Part shown: piece by piece, positions 26,588 through 35,049 of the stretch
Layout: the number at the start of each line of letters is the position of its first letter
Position numbering within the stretch: the stretch's first letter is position 1
Assembly (NCBI GenBank): GCA_947168855.1
Contig: CAMVNO010000001.1
Coordinates: forward strand, 1 to 64,000
Length of the DNA: 64,000 bases
Source: an uncultured Clostridia bacterium
GTDB taxonomy: Bacteria; Bacillota; Clostridia; Christensenellales; CAG-138
Reading direction: 5' to 3'
The notes under the pieces: model-generated
Seen by the model: only the letters and a program-made list of their open reading frames with translations
Databases searched by the model: none
What the model was told of the DNA's origin: nothing
Program-made: the position numbers and the translations under genes

Positions 26588-28582
26588 ATGGAACCGATCG
26601 GCATCAGAGATTTTCTGCAGTATAAATATCTTTCCGATGTGAAATACGCGCCGGACGGCAAGCGCGCGGCGTTTGTCGTGTCGAACTGCAATGAAGAAGA
26701 AAACTGCTACGAAAGCCGCCTGTGGCTGTACGACGGAGCGTTCCGGCAGCTAACCGATCTCGGAAAGGAAGCGCGGTATTTCTGGGAGGACGAGAATACA
26801 ATCCTGTTCCCGGCGGTCCGGTCCGCTTCCGAAAAGAAGCGCTCCGAAAAAAAGGAGCAGTTTACGAGCTTTTACCGTCTCGACCTGCGCGGCGGCGAGG
26901 CACTGCACGCGTTTACGCTGCCGTTTGCGGCGACGTGGATCAAAAAGCTCAAAAACGGCGCCTATGCCGTGCTCGGCGACATCGACGCAAACCATCCCGA
27001 CTATTATTCGATGAGCCGCGAGGAACGCGAGAAGGTCGAAAAAGCGTACGCCGACGATGCGGACTATGAGGTCTTCGACGAACTGCCGTACTGGTTCAAC
27101 GGCGGAGGAATCATCAACAAAAGCCGCACGGCGCTGTTTCTGGTGTCGGCGGACGCGAAGGAGATCAGGCGCGTCACCGAGCCGTTTTTCTCGGTCGATT
27201 CGATCGAAACAATCGGCAGCGCCGTGTATTTCCTCGGCGACAGCTATACCGCGCGGCGCGATCTCACGCATCCGAAGCTGTACGTGCTGAACGGCGATTC
27301 CGGCGAGGTACGGATGCTGAAAGCGTATGAGGGACTGTACACCGAGCGCCTCAAGGCGGTCGGCGAAACGCTTGTGATGACGGCGACGGAGGGGAAGGAT
27401 ATCGGGCTTAACGAGAACGTCGATTTCTATACCGTCGACCGCGAAACCGGCGCGCTTTCCATGCTGTATGAGAACACCGAGAGCCTTTGGAACTCGGTCG
27501 GCAGCGACGTGCGCCACGGCGGCGGCGAGAACATGATCAGCACGGCAGATCGCCTGTATTACATCACCACGCGCGCTGAGAGCTCGCATTTGTACGCTTT
27601 GGACCTACAGGGGAACAATGTTCCCGTCGCAACGGAAACCGGCTCCATCGACGCCGTGGCGATCCATCCGGAAAACGACACCGCGCTGTTCATTGCGCTG
27701 TATGAAGGATCCTTGCAGGAGCTGTACGCCAAAAATCTCTTGACCGGTGCGCTTAAGAAGCTGTCGCATTTCAACGACGATGCGTTCAAAGACAAGTACG
27801 TTGCGAAGTGTGAGCCGGTCTCAGCCGAAAGCGAAGGATGGAAGATCGACGGCTGGGTGCTGAAACCGAAGGATTACGACCCGAACAGGAAATATCCCGC
27901 GGTGTTCGACATCCACGGCGGACCGAAGACGGTCTACGGCACGGTGTTCTATCACGAGATGCAGGTCTGGGCGGGAATGGGGTATTTCGTCTTCTTCTGC
28001 AATCCCAAAGGCTCGGACGGCAGGGGAGACGCGTTTGCGGATATTATGGGACACTACGGCGAGACGGACTATCAAAACCTCATGGACTTTGCGGACGAGG
28101 TTCTGCGCCGCTATCCCGCGATCGATCCGGACCGCGTCTGCGAAACGGGGGGCAGCTACGGCGGCTTTATGACGAACTGGATCATCGGGCACACCGACCG
28201 CTTCTGCGCATGCGCGTCGCAGCGCTCGATCTCGAACTGGCTGAGCTTCAACGGCATCTCCGACATCGGCTACTATTTCGTCGGCGATCAGAACCGCGCG
28301 GATTTCTATACCGACCACGCAAAGCTCTGGGAGCACAGCCCGCTCAAGTACGCGAAGAACGTGAAGACGCCGACATTGTTCATCCATTCGGATGAGGACT
28401 ATCGCTGTCCGCTCGATCAGGGCTTGCAGATGTACGCCGCCTTGGTCGATCGCGGCATCCCAGCGCGCATCTGCGTCTTCCACGGTGAAAACCATGAGCT
28501 TTCCCGCTCCGGAAAGCCGCTGCATCGGATCCGCAGACTGACAGAAATCACGAACTGGTTTGAGAAATATGCAAAGGAATAA
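26588..28582 (+). CDS. S9 family prolyl oligopeptidase / acylaminoacyl-peptidase
   Basis: 664 aa. N-terminal beta-propeller (about residues 1-400, WD-like repeats such as DVKYAPDGKRAAFVVS), then an a/b-hydrolase domain. The catalytic Ser523 lies in ETGGSYGGFMTNW, Asp in FIHSDEDYRCPL, and His in GENHELSRSGKP. No signal peptide, so a cytoplasmic peptidase acting on short peptides. Preceded by ACAGGAG and a good promoter; single-gene unit ending in a bidirectional terminator. Confidence 0.9.
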   Translation: MEPIGIRDFLQYKYLSDVKYAPDGKRAAFVVSNCNEEENCYESRLWLYDGAFRQLTDLGKEARYFWEDENTILFPAVRSASEKKRSEKKEQFTSFYRLDLRGGEALHAFTLPFAATWIKKLKNGAYAVLGDIDANHPDYYSMSREEREKVEKAYADDADYEVFDELPYWFNGGGIINKSRTALFLVSADAKEIRRVTEPFFSVDSIETIGSAVYFLGDSYTARRDLTHPKLYVLNGDSGEVRMLKAYEGLYTERLKAVGETLVMTATEGKDIGLNENVDFYTVDRETGALSMLYENTESLWNSVGSDVRHGGGENMISTADRLYYITTRAESSHLYALDLQGNNVPVATETGSIDAVAIHPENDTALFIALYEGSLQELYAKNLLTGALKKLSHFNDDAFKDKYVAKCEPVSAESEGWKIDGWVLKPKDYDPNRKYPAVFDIHGGPKTVYGTVFYHEMQVWAGMGYFVFFCNPKGSDGRGDAFADIMGHYGETDYQNLMDFADEVLRRYPAIDPDRVCETGGSYGGFMTNWIIGHTDRFCACASQRSISNWLSFNGISDIGYYFVGDQNRADFYTDHAKLWEHSPLKYAKNVKTPTLFIHSDEDYRCPLDQGLQMYAALVDRGIPARICVFHGENHELSRSGKPLHRIRRLTEITNWFEKYAKE

Positions 28583-28586
28583 ACAG

Positions 28587-28615
28587 AAAAGACCGGGCGA
28601 ACAGCCCGGTCTTTT
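28587..28615. terminator. Bidirectional terminator between convergent genes
   Basis: AAAAGACCGGGC-GAACA-GCCCGGTCTTTT works on both strands, serving the S9 gene (+) and the XRE gene (-). Confidence 0.92.
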
Positions 28616-28631
28616 GATTTGAAAACACATG

Positions 28632-29396
28632 TCAGCGCTTCTTATACAGCACCAGCTCGGGGTTTTTGCCCTTCGCTTCGTAGGTGCAGACCAGAATGAA
28701 ATCCATGTTGGCAAGCACGCCGAAGCACCGGTCGCCGCCGAATTCGGATGCAAGCTGATTGCCGAGATAGGTCGTACCGTCGTTCAAAAACTTGACGCTG
28801 ACGCCGCTCGGCAGCGGATAGGCGAGATTCACGAAGCTTCCGACAAGCGCGTTGAGCGTTTCGACCTTCGGCATGCCCTCGATATGCAGATCGTTGATCT
28901 CGCGGATGAGCTGCTGCCTGAACGCTTCAAACTGCCCGTCGTCGCTCAGCTCCTCATAGCGCTTCCAGTAATCCAGCGTGGGAAGGACCTGCTTCAGGTA
29001 TGCGCGCGCCTGCTCCTCGGAAAAGGATTCGTTGACCATATGCGGGATGCAGACGTCGATCAGATCGTCCATGCTGCTGTAGGTATATGTGCCGTCTGCA
29101 TAGCACCACTTGCAGTACGCTTCATTCGGCGTGCCGTCCTTGTCCTTGCCGATGATCTTGTCCTCCAGCGGCATGCCGCAGCATTGGCAGAACAGCTTTT
29201 GCGGGGAGCCGAGCAGCGTATTGATCGACACATCGAACAGTTTCGAGAGCAGCTTCAGCGTTTCGGTGTTCGGAACCGTTTCGCCGTTCTCCCAGCGCGA
29301 CACCGCCTGCCGCGTGACAAAGACCTTTTCGGCGAGCTCATCCTGCGAAAGACCGTTCTCGGTTCGAAGCGAATAAATGACATCCTTGGTTTCCAT
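28632..29396 (-). CDS. XRE-type transcriptional regulator with zinc ribbon
   Basis: 254 aa; start at 29396 after GGGAGGTGT. Residues about 5-58 form a classic helix-turn-helix (LSQDELAEKVFVTRQAVSRWENG). A zinc ribbon follows (CQCCGMPLEDK ... CKWCYADG, PF12674-like), and the remaining about 170 residues include an all-helical part and a C-terminal domain with no clear match. This layout is common in Clostridia regulators that sense small signals; target genes unknown. No toxin or membrane partner is adjacent. Confidence 0.78.
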   Translation of the reverse strand: METKDVIYSLRTENGLSQDELAEKVFVTRQAVSRWENGETVPNTETLKLLSKLFDVSINTLLGSPQKLFCQCCGMPLEDKIIGKDKDGTPNEAYCKWCYADGTYTYSSMDDLIDVCIPHMVNESFSEEQARAYLKQVLPTLDYWKRYEELSDDGQFEAFRQQLIREINDLHIEGMPKVETLNALVGSFVNLAYPLPSGVSVKFLNDGTTYLGNQLASEFGGDRCFGVLANMDFILVCTYEAKGKNPELVLYKKR

Positions 29397-29426
29397 GGGG
29401 ACACCTCCCGTTCGTTTTCTGCATGC

Positions 29427-29455
29427 ATTGTACATCAGATCCGTGCGGCGCACAA
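29427..29455 (-). promoter_or_regulatory. Promoter of the XRE regulator gene
   Basis: Minus strand TTGTGC and TACAAT, 17-bp spacing, with a TG just before the -10. Confidence 0.6.
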
Positions 29456-29477
29456 GCAACCGGCTGTTGCGTCGGGA

Positions 29478-30716
29478 TCAGGAATCCAGCAGGCTGCCGG
29501 AATCGAAGGAATCGAGCTTTTCGACGTCCTTGAGCTTGCGGTTGATCGCGCGGGTGCGGGTGCCGATCAGCGTGTCGAGATCGTCGTTGACCTGCCGGAG
29601 CTTCTGCTGCGAACGGTCGAGAATGTCGCCGAATTTCTCGAATTCCGTCTTGACCGCGCCCAATACCTGCCAGACCTCGCTCGAGCGCTTTTGAATGGCG
29701 AGCGTGCGGAAGCCCATCTGCAGGGAATTCAGAAACGCCGCCATCGTGGACGGACCGGTCACGTTGATGCGACAGGTGCGCTGCAGCTCCTCGATCAGCC
29801 CGCGGTTGACCGCCTCGGCGTACAGTCCTTCGAACGGCAGGAAGAGGATGCCGAAATCGGTCGTGTGCGGCGGGTCGATGTATTTGTCGCGGATGTCCTT
29901 CGCTTCGGCCTTGAGCCGGATCTCCAGCATCTTTGCGGCAGCCGTGACGCGCTCGGCGTCGCCGCTTTCATACGCGTCCTGCAGCTGCGAGAACGTCTCG
30001 CCGGGGAACTTGGCGTCGATCGGAAGATAAACCGGCGTTTCGCCGTCGCCGGGCAGCCTGATCGCAAACTCCACGCGGTCCCTGGAGCCGGGTTTTGTGG
30101 CGATGTCGACCTCGTACTGCTCGGGCGAGAGGATCTCGGAAAGGATGGCACTTAACTGCGCTTCGCCGAGAATGCCGCGCGTTTTGACGTTCGACAGGAC
30201 CTTTTTGAGATCGGTGACGCCGGCGGCGACCGCCTGCATTTCGCCGAGTCCCTTATAGACCTGCTCGAGCTGTGTGGACACGACCTTGAACGACTCTGAG
30301 ATGCGGCTTTCGAGCGTTTTTTCGAGCTTTTCGTCGACGGCCTTCTGCATCTTTTCGAGCTTTTCGGCGTTTTCGGTCTGGATCGAGGAGAGCCGCCGCT
30401 CCATCGTCTGTCGGATCGCTTCGAGCTTTTGCTCGTTGGACTGCTCCAATGAGCTGATGCGATCCTCCTGCGATTTGCGAAGGCGCTCAAAGTCCAGCGC
30501 GTTGTTCTGCTCCATGCCCGAAAGACGCTTGTCCTGCGCTTCGGACGCGATGCGCTGATTTTCGGAGATCGACTGTCCGAACGTCGAGAGCGTACTGTTC
30601 AGCTCCATACGCAGCTCAGCGGTGTTGTCTTTGCGGTTCGAGAGCAGCAGAACGATCAGGATGATGAGCATGACGACGAGCGTCACGCCGGAGATGATCA
30701 ATGCGGCAAGTTCCAT
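29478..30716 (-). CDS. rmuC: DNA recombination protein RmuC
   Basis: 412 aa. N-terminal helix (LAALIISGVTLVVMLIILIVLLL), a long coiled coil to about residue 150 (Q/E/K-rich heptads), then the nuclease-like RmuC core with RGILGEAQL, DAKFPGETF and ILFLPFEGLYAEA. RmuC limits inversion at short inverted repeats, which this genome region carries in numbers. Second gene of a unit with yhhN; its ATG follows the yhhN stop directly. Confidence 0.9.
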   Translation of the reverse strand: MELAALIISGVTLVVMLIILIVLLLSNRKDNTAELRMELNSTLSTFGQSISENQRIASEAQDKRLSGMEQNNALDFERLRKSQEDRISSLEQSNEQKLEAIRQTMERRLSSIQTENAEKLEKMQKAVDEKLEKTLESRISESFKVVSTQLEQVYKGLGEMQAVAAGVTDLKKVLSNVKTRGILGEAQLSAILSEILSPEQYEVDIATKPGSRDRVEFAIRLPGDGETPVYLPIDAKFPGETFSQLQDAYESGDAERVTAAAKMLEIRLKAEAKDIRDKYIDPPHTTDFGILFLPFEGLYAEAVNRGLIEELQRTCRINVTGPSTMAAFLNSLQMGFRTLAIQKRSSEVWQVLGAVKTEFEKFGDILDRSQQKLRQVNDDLDTLIGTRTRAINRKLKDVEKLDSFDSGSLLDS

Positions 30717-31379
30717 TCAGATTCCTCCCGTGAGCACAAAGCCCGTTACCAATAGGCTCTGCGCGATGATATAGGTCAGCATAACGTAAAAGTTTCCGTG
30801 TTTCAATTCCTTCCGGTACTGCTGTCCGCAAAGGAGCGTGTCGCTCAGCATGAAGAACAGCCCGCCGACAAACGCGATGAGATACGCCGCCTTCTCGGAA
30901 ACGAGCAGCAGATACAGCGCGGACAGCGCCGTGAGCGAAAGCAGCAGCGCATACACGAATCCGGGCTTTCGGAGGGATTTCGGCGCGTATGGGATCAGCT
31001 TTTTGTACACGAACGTGAGCCACGCGGCGCACAGCGCGATCGGGATCAGCATCAGGATATGAAGCGCCGGATGGTCGGACAGCATGGCTCCGATGTAGAA
31101 TACATGACCGAGCGCGAAGGCGCAGATACCGAGCAGCATAAAGAGACGCTTGTTTTTGAACAGCAGAAAGACGTCTCCGATCCAGCCGAACGTGAGCGCG
31201 GCGATAACGAGCAGCCTCGGGTTCGGCGCCAGGACGCAGTACGCTGTGCAAAGGAGCGGCATCAGCAGCAATTTGGTCACGGTCCGGATCCTCGGGCATC
31301 GCCTGTAGCACGCAACAAGATGCAGAACGGATACGCCGAGAAACAAAGAACCGGTGAGAATGATCCAAAACAGGTGCAT
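30717..31379 (-). CDS. YhhN/TMEM86-like lysoplasmalogenase family membrane protein
   Basis: 220 aa with about seven or eight membrane helices. Start at 31379 is set by GGAGGTG; the long upstream frame is antisense to other genes. The FGWIGDVFLLF and FMLSDTLLC blocks carry the acidic residues typical of the YhhN family, whose animal members hydrolyse the vinyl-ether bond of lysoplasmalogens. Clostridia make plasmalogens, so the role is plausible but unproven. Confidence 0.75.
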   Translation of the reverse strand: MHLFWIILTGSLFLGVSVLHLVACYRRCPRIRTVTKLLLMPLLCTAYCVLAPNPRLLVIAALTFGWIGDVFLLFKNKRLFMLLGICAFALGHVFYIGAMLSDHPALHILMLIPIALCAAWLTFVYKKLIPYAPKSLRKPGFVYALLLSLTALSALYLLLVSEKAAYLIAFVGGLFFMLSDTLLCGQQYRKELKHGNFYVMLTYIIAQSLLVTGFVLTGGI

Positions 31380-31398
31380 AAAAATCACCTCCGAAATG

Positions 31399-31427
31399 AT
31401 TATAACATACAAATCCCGTCTTGCGAA
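31399..31427 (-). promoter_or_regulatory. Promoter of yhhN-rmuC
   Basis: Minus strand TTCGCA and TGTTATAAT (extended -10) with 17-bp spacing. Its -35 overlaps the -35 of the divergent NifU-like promoter. Confidence 0.65.
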
Positions 31428-31449
31428 GAACAAAATCATATGATATACT
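31421..31449 (+). promoter_or_regulatory. Promoter of the NifU-like/GGGtGRT operon
   Basis: TTGCGA and TATACT with 17-bp spacing. Confidence 0.7.
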
Positions 31450-31508
31450 TTTTTCATAATCCGGGAGAGCGTATTTTTCGCGCCCGTAAAAAAGGAGGAT
31501 AAACATCC

Positions 31509-32201
31509 ATGCAGTATTCCCGCGACGTGGAAGAAATGGTATGCGTCAAAAAAGGCGCGAAGCATGAACCCGCTCCGATCCCCGAGGAGGGCAAGTGGGT
31601 CAAAGCGAAAGAGATCAAGGACATCAGCGGCCTGACGCACGGCGTCGGCTGGTGCGCACCGCAGCAGGGCGCATGCAAGCTCACGCTCAACATCAAGGAG
31701 GGCGTCATTGAGGAAGCGCTGGTGGAAACGCTCGGCTGCTCCGGCATGACGCACTCCGCGGCGATGGCGGCGGAGATACTGCCCGGCAAGACGATCCTCG
31801 AAGCGCTGAACAGCGACCTTGTTTGCGACGCGATCAACACCGCGATGCGCGAGCTGTTCCTGCAGATCGTTTACGGCAGAAGCCAGAGCGCGTTCTCGGA
31901 CGACGGTCTGACCATCGGCGCAGGGCTTGAGGATCTCGGCAAGGGACTTCGTTCGCAGATCGGCACGATGTACGGAACCAAGGCGAAGGGCCCGCGCTAC
32001 CTCGAAATGGCGGAGGGCTACGTGCTGAAGATCGGTCTCGACGAAGAGGGCGAGATCATCGGCTACCAGTTTGTCAGCATCGGCAAGATGATGGACGCGA
32101 TCAAGAAGGGCATGGACCCGAAGGAAGCGTTCGAGAAGAACATCGGGACCTACGGCCGGTTCGCGACCGCTGCCAAGGTCATCGACCCGCGTAAGGAATA
32201 A
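31509..32201 (+). CDS. NifU/IscU-like Fe-S scaffold protein paired with GGGtGRT
   Basis: 230 aa, longer than IscU (about 130). The scaffold core is visible as LTHGVGWCAPQQGACKLTLNI and ETLGCSGMTHSAAMAA, which hold three cysteines at places like those of IscU. The C-terminal part (about residues 140-230) is an addition found in this subfamily. The paired gene 12 nt downstream encodes a GGGtGRT protein; the two are co-conserved in anaerobes. No sulfurase or IscA-like gene is close, so the cluster donor is unclear. Confidence 0.78.
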   Translation: MQYSRDVEEMVCVKKGAKHEPAPIPEEGKWVKAKEIKDISGLTHGVGWCAPQQGACKLTLNIKEGVIEEALVETLGCSGMTHSAAMAAEILPGKTILEALNSDLVCDAINTAMRELFLQIVYGRSQSAFSDDGLTIGAGLEDLGKGLRSQIGTMYGTKAKGPRYLEMAEGYVLKIGLDEEGEIIGYQFVSIGKMMDAIKKGMDPKEAFEKNIGTYGRFATAAKVIDPRKE

Positions 32202-32213
32202 CGGAGGTGCCGC

Positions 32214-33209
32214 ATGATTACGTTTGAAGGATTTGAAAGAAGAATCGACAAGATCACGAAGGTGCTGAACGAGTACGGCATCAAGGATCTCGAAGAAGCG
32301 AAGGCGATCTGCGACGCGCACGGCGTCGATCCGTACGGCATCGTCAAGGGCATTCAGCCGATCGCATTTGAAAACGCCGGCTGGGCGTACACCGTCGGCG
32401 CGGCGATCGCATACAAGAAGGGCGTGAAGGATGCGGCGGAAGCGGCGGAAGCGATCGGCATCGGTCTCCAGTCGTTCTGCATTCCGGGCTCCGTTGCGGA
32501 TCAGCGCAAGGTGGGTCTCGGTCACGGCAACCTCGGCGCAATGCTCCTTCGCGAAGAGACGAGCTGCTTTGCGTTCCTCGCGGGTCACGAATCCTTTGCG
32601 GCGGCGGAAGGCGCGATCGGCATCGCCCGCACCGCAAATAAGGTCCGCACAAAGCCCCTGCAGGTCATTCTGAACGGTCTCGGCAAGGACGCGGCGTACA
32701 TCATCTCCCGCATCAACGGCTTCACCTATGTCGAAACGGAGTATGATTACTACACCTGCGATCTGAAGATCGTGTACACGAAGCCGTTCTCCGACGGCGA
32801 ACGCGCAAAGGTCCGCTGCTACGGCGCGGATGACGTCAACGAGGGCGTTGCGATCATGCGCCATGAGAACGTCGACGTTTCCATCACGGGCAACTCCACG
32901 AACCCGACGCGCTTCCAGCATCCGGTTGCCGGCACCTACAAGAAATGGTGCGTCGAAAACGGCAAGAAGTACTTCTCCGTGGCGTCCGGCGGCGGCACGG
33001 GCAGAACGCTCCATCCGGACAACATGGCGGCGGGTCCCGCGTCCTACGGCATGACCGACACGATGGGAAGAATGCACAGCGACGCGCAGTTTGCGGGTTC
33101 GAGCTCCGTTCCGGCGCACGTCGAAATGATGGGTCTCATCGGCATGGGCAACAACCCGATGGTCGGCGCAACGGTCGCCGTCGCGGTTGCGATCGCGCAG
33201 TCTCTGTAA
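32214..33209 (+). CDS. GGGtGRT protein
   Basis: 331 aa. Contains the name-giving ASGGGTGRTLHPDN block near residue 255-268, plus strongly conserved Cys/His segments (CIPGSVADQRKVGLGHGNLGAML). The family is present in many strict anaerobes and nearly always lies next to the NifU-like gene seen here; its biochemical role is not known. Starts after GGAGGTG. High glycine content and repeated GG loops suggest a nucleotide- or cluster-binding fold, but this is only an inference. Confidence 0.85.
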   Translation: MITFEGFERRIDKITKVLNEYGIKDLEEAKAICDAHGVDPYGIVKGIQPIAFENAGWAYTVGAAIAYKKGVKDAAEAAEAIGIGLQSFCIPGSVADQRKVGLGHGNLGAMLLREETSCFAFLAGHESFAAAEGAIGIARTANKVRTKPLQVILNGLGKDAAYIISRINGFTYVETEYDYYTCDLKIVYTKPFSDGERAKVRCYGADDVNEGVAIMRHENVDVSITGNSTNPTRFQHPVAGTYKKWCVENGKKYFSVASGGGTGRTLHPDNMAAGPASYGMTDTMGRMHSDAQFAGSSSVPAHVEMMGLIGMGNNPMVGATVAVAVAIAQSL

Positions 33210-33220
33210 GAACCGATCCG

Positions 33221-33245
33221 GGAGGGCAGCAATGCCCTCCTTTTT
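33221..33245 (+). terminator. Terminator after the GGGtGRT gene
   Basis: GGAGGGCA-GCAA-TGCCCTCC (GNRA-type tetraloop) plus T5. It lies only 14 nt before the next ATG, so it could also act as a partial attenuator of the DUF2804 gene. Confidence 0.92.
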
Positions 33246-33259
33246 CAATGGAGGAAACC

Positions 33260-34291
33260 ATGAAACAGCATTCGTTCGGTCCGGGTCCGCTGCTTGACAA
33301 AAACGGAAATCTCTGCGAACCCGGCTATGCGATGTCGCTTTTGAAAACGTATGACCGCAGCGCGATCAAAGCGGGGAAGCTTCGCATCAAGGAATGGGAC
33401 TATTATCTCATCACAAATGACAGATGGGGCGTCGCGCTGACGATCGACGACAACGGCTACATGGGGCTTTTGTCCGCTTCCGTACTGGATTTCGAAGCCT
33501 GTACGGAAACGACCGTGTCGCCGATGTTCTGGCTGCCGATGGGGAAGACGGGATTCCCGTCAAGCTCGGCGGAAGGCAACGTGCAAAAGACGCTGAAAAA
33601 CGCATCGGGCTCGTTTGAGCATACGCCGGAGGGCAGACGCCTGCGGTTTCGGATCGACCGCTTCCGCGACGGGAAGCCGTTCGAATGCGACATCCTGCTC
33701 ACGGAGGAACCGCAGGATTCGATGACGATCGCAACGCCGTTTGAAAAGAAGGGGCATTTCTATTACAACCAGAAGATCATCGGCATGCGCGCGGGCGGCT
33801 GGTTCGCCGTGGGCGACGACCGGACCGAGCTCGATCCACAGAGGACCTTCGGGCTTCTGGACTGGGGCAGAGGCGTGTGGACCTACAAAAATACATGGTA
33901 CTGGAGTGCCGCGCAGGGCGAGGTCGACGAACACCGGTTCGGGTTCAATCTCGGTTACGGGTTCGGCGATACGTCCGCCGCGAGCGAAAACATGCTGTTT
34001 TTCGACGGGAAGGCGCACAAGCTCGGCCGCGTCGATTTCGGTATTCCGAAGAAGCCGGACGGCTCCGACGATCTGCTGTCGCCGTGGCATTTTACGGATG
34101 ACGAAGGACGGCTCGATCTCGCTTTCACGCCGATCCTCGACCGCGCGTCGAAGACGGATGTTCTGGTCATTTGCTCCGATCAGCATCAGGTGTTCGGAAG
34201 GTTCACCGGAAGCGCCGTGCTTGACGACGGAACGACGGTCCGGATCGGGGATTTCCTCGGCTTTGCGGAAAAGGTCTTCAATAAATGGTGA
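33260..34291 (+). CDS. DUF2804 family protein
   Basis: 343 aa; ATG 33260 chosen after GGAGG. Matches the DUF2804 layout: N-terminal GPLLDKNGNLCEPGYA, RIKEWDYYLITNDRWGVALTI, then FGLLDWGRGVWTYKNTWYWS and FGFNLGYGFGDTSAASENM. These proteins resemble lipocalin/AttH-type beta barrels; function unknown. No promoter is seen between the upstream terminator and this gene, so expression may depend on read-through. Confidence 0.78.
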   Translation: MKQHSFGPGPLLDKNGNLCEPGYAMSLLKTYDRSAIKAGKLRIKEWDYYLITNDRWGVALTIDDNGYMGLLSASVLDFEACTETTVSPMFWLPMGKTGFPSSSAEGNVQKTLKNASGSFEHTPEGRRLRFRIDRFRDGKPFECDILLTEEPQDSMTIATPFEKKGHFYYNQKIIGMRAGGWFAVGDDRTELDPQRTFGLLDWGRGVWTYKNTWYWSAAQGEVDEHRFGFNLGYGFGDTSAASENMLFFDGKAHKLGRVDFGIPKKPDGSDDLLSPWHFTDDEGRLDLAFTPILDRASKTDVLVICSDQHQVFGRFTGSAVLDDGTTVRIGDFLGFAEKVFNKW

Positions 34292-34307
34292 GCGATTCAC
34301 CGCTTCG

Positions 34308-34342
34308 CCTCCTCTTCACATAGAATGAAGAGGAGGTTTTTT
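34308..34342 (+). terminator. Terminator of DUF2804 whose 3' arm carries the next gene's ribosome site
   Basis: CCTCCTCTTCA / TGAAGAGGAGG, 11 bp, loop CATAGAA, then TTTTTT. The AGGAGG of the 3' arm (34331-34336) is 8 nt from the ATG at 34345. Confidence 0.85.
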
Positions 34343-34344
34343 AT

Positions 34345-35049
34345 ATGAAAGCATCGGATTTTACGGAATATCTGAAGGAACAGGTTAAAAATCACAGCAT
34401 CTATGTCTGGGGCGCGCAGGGACAGAAAAAGCCGACGATCACGGAGGCATGGATCCGCAGACGCGAAAAAACGAAGCGCAACGCGGACCGCGCGATCGCG
34501 CATTGGAAAAAGGAGGTCCGCGAGGGCTACGGCGACGTGCTGCGCGCGTTCGACTGCTCGGGACTCGGCACGTTCTATTTTCTGAAGCATGATATGATCG
34601 ACCACGATCTGAACGCCGAGGGATTGAGAAAGCTCTGCCGTACGATCAAAAGAAACGATGTGCGGGAGGGGGATATGGCGTTTCGCATGAGCGGGGGACG
34701 CGCCGTGCACGTCGGCTATGCGATCGACGGCGATCATGTGATCGAGGCGAAGGGACGCGACGTCGGCGTTGTGGAAAGCCGGATTTCCGGATGGGACCGG
34801 TTCGGACGCCCGCCGTTCTTTGCATCGCGCGAGATGAAGCTCGAAAGCCCGTATATGCGCGGAGAGGACGTCCGGGAGCTGCAGACGGCGCTGAAAACAG
34901 AGGGCTATGATCCGGGACAGATCGACGGCGTATTCGGTAAAAAAACGGAACGCGCCGTCAAGCGGTTCCAGAGAGCATGCGGATTGAAAGCGGACGGGAT
35001 CGCGGGAAAGCGTACGTGCTTCGCGCTCGGTCTGCCGTTTTACGACTGA
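34345..35049 (+). CDS. NlpC/P60-like hydrolase with C-terminal peptidoglycan-binding domain
   Basis: 234 aa. The catalytic Cys lies in AFDCSGLGTFYF and the His in RAVHVGYAIDG, spaced as in NlpC/P60 endopeptidases that cut D-Glu-mDAP bonds. Residues about 168-234 are a PG_binding_1 domain (GEDVRELQTALKTEGY, DGVFGKKTERAVKRFQ). There is no signal peptide, so it looks like an endolysin or sporulation-stage enzyme released by another route. It converges on the carboxypeptidase gene and overlaps its end by 10 nt. Confidence 0.8.
   Translation: MKASDFTEYLKEQVKNHSIYVWGAQGQKKPTITEAWIRRREKTKRNADRAIAHWKKEVREGYGDVLRAFDCSGLGTFYFLKHDMIDHDLNAEGLRKLCRTIKRNDVREGDMAFRMSGGRAVHVGYAIDGDHVIEAKGRDVGVVESRISGWDRFGRPPFFASREMKLESPYMRGEDVRELQTALKTEGYDPGQIDGVFGKKTERAVKRFQRACGLKADGIAGKRTCFALGLPFYD

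Noticed and set aside
28632..29396. Antitoxin of a toxin-antitoxin pair
   Set aside because: Although it has an XRE domain, it is 254 aa with a zinc ribbon and no small toxin gene is adjacent.
31380..33248. N-terminal extension of the yhhN frame over the NifU-like/GGGtGRT genes
   Set aside because: Antisense to two real genes; the true start at 31379 has a perfect ribosome site.
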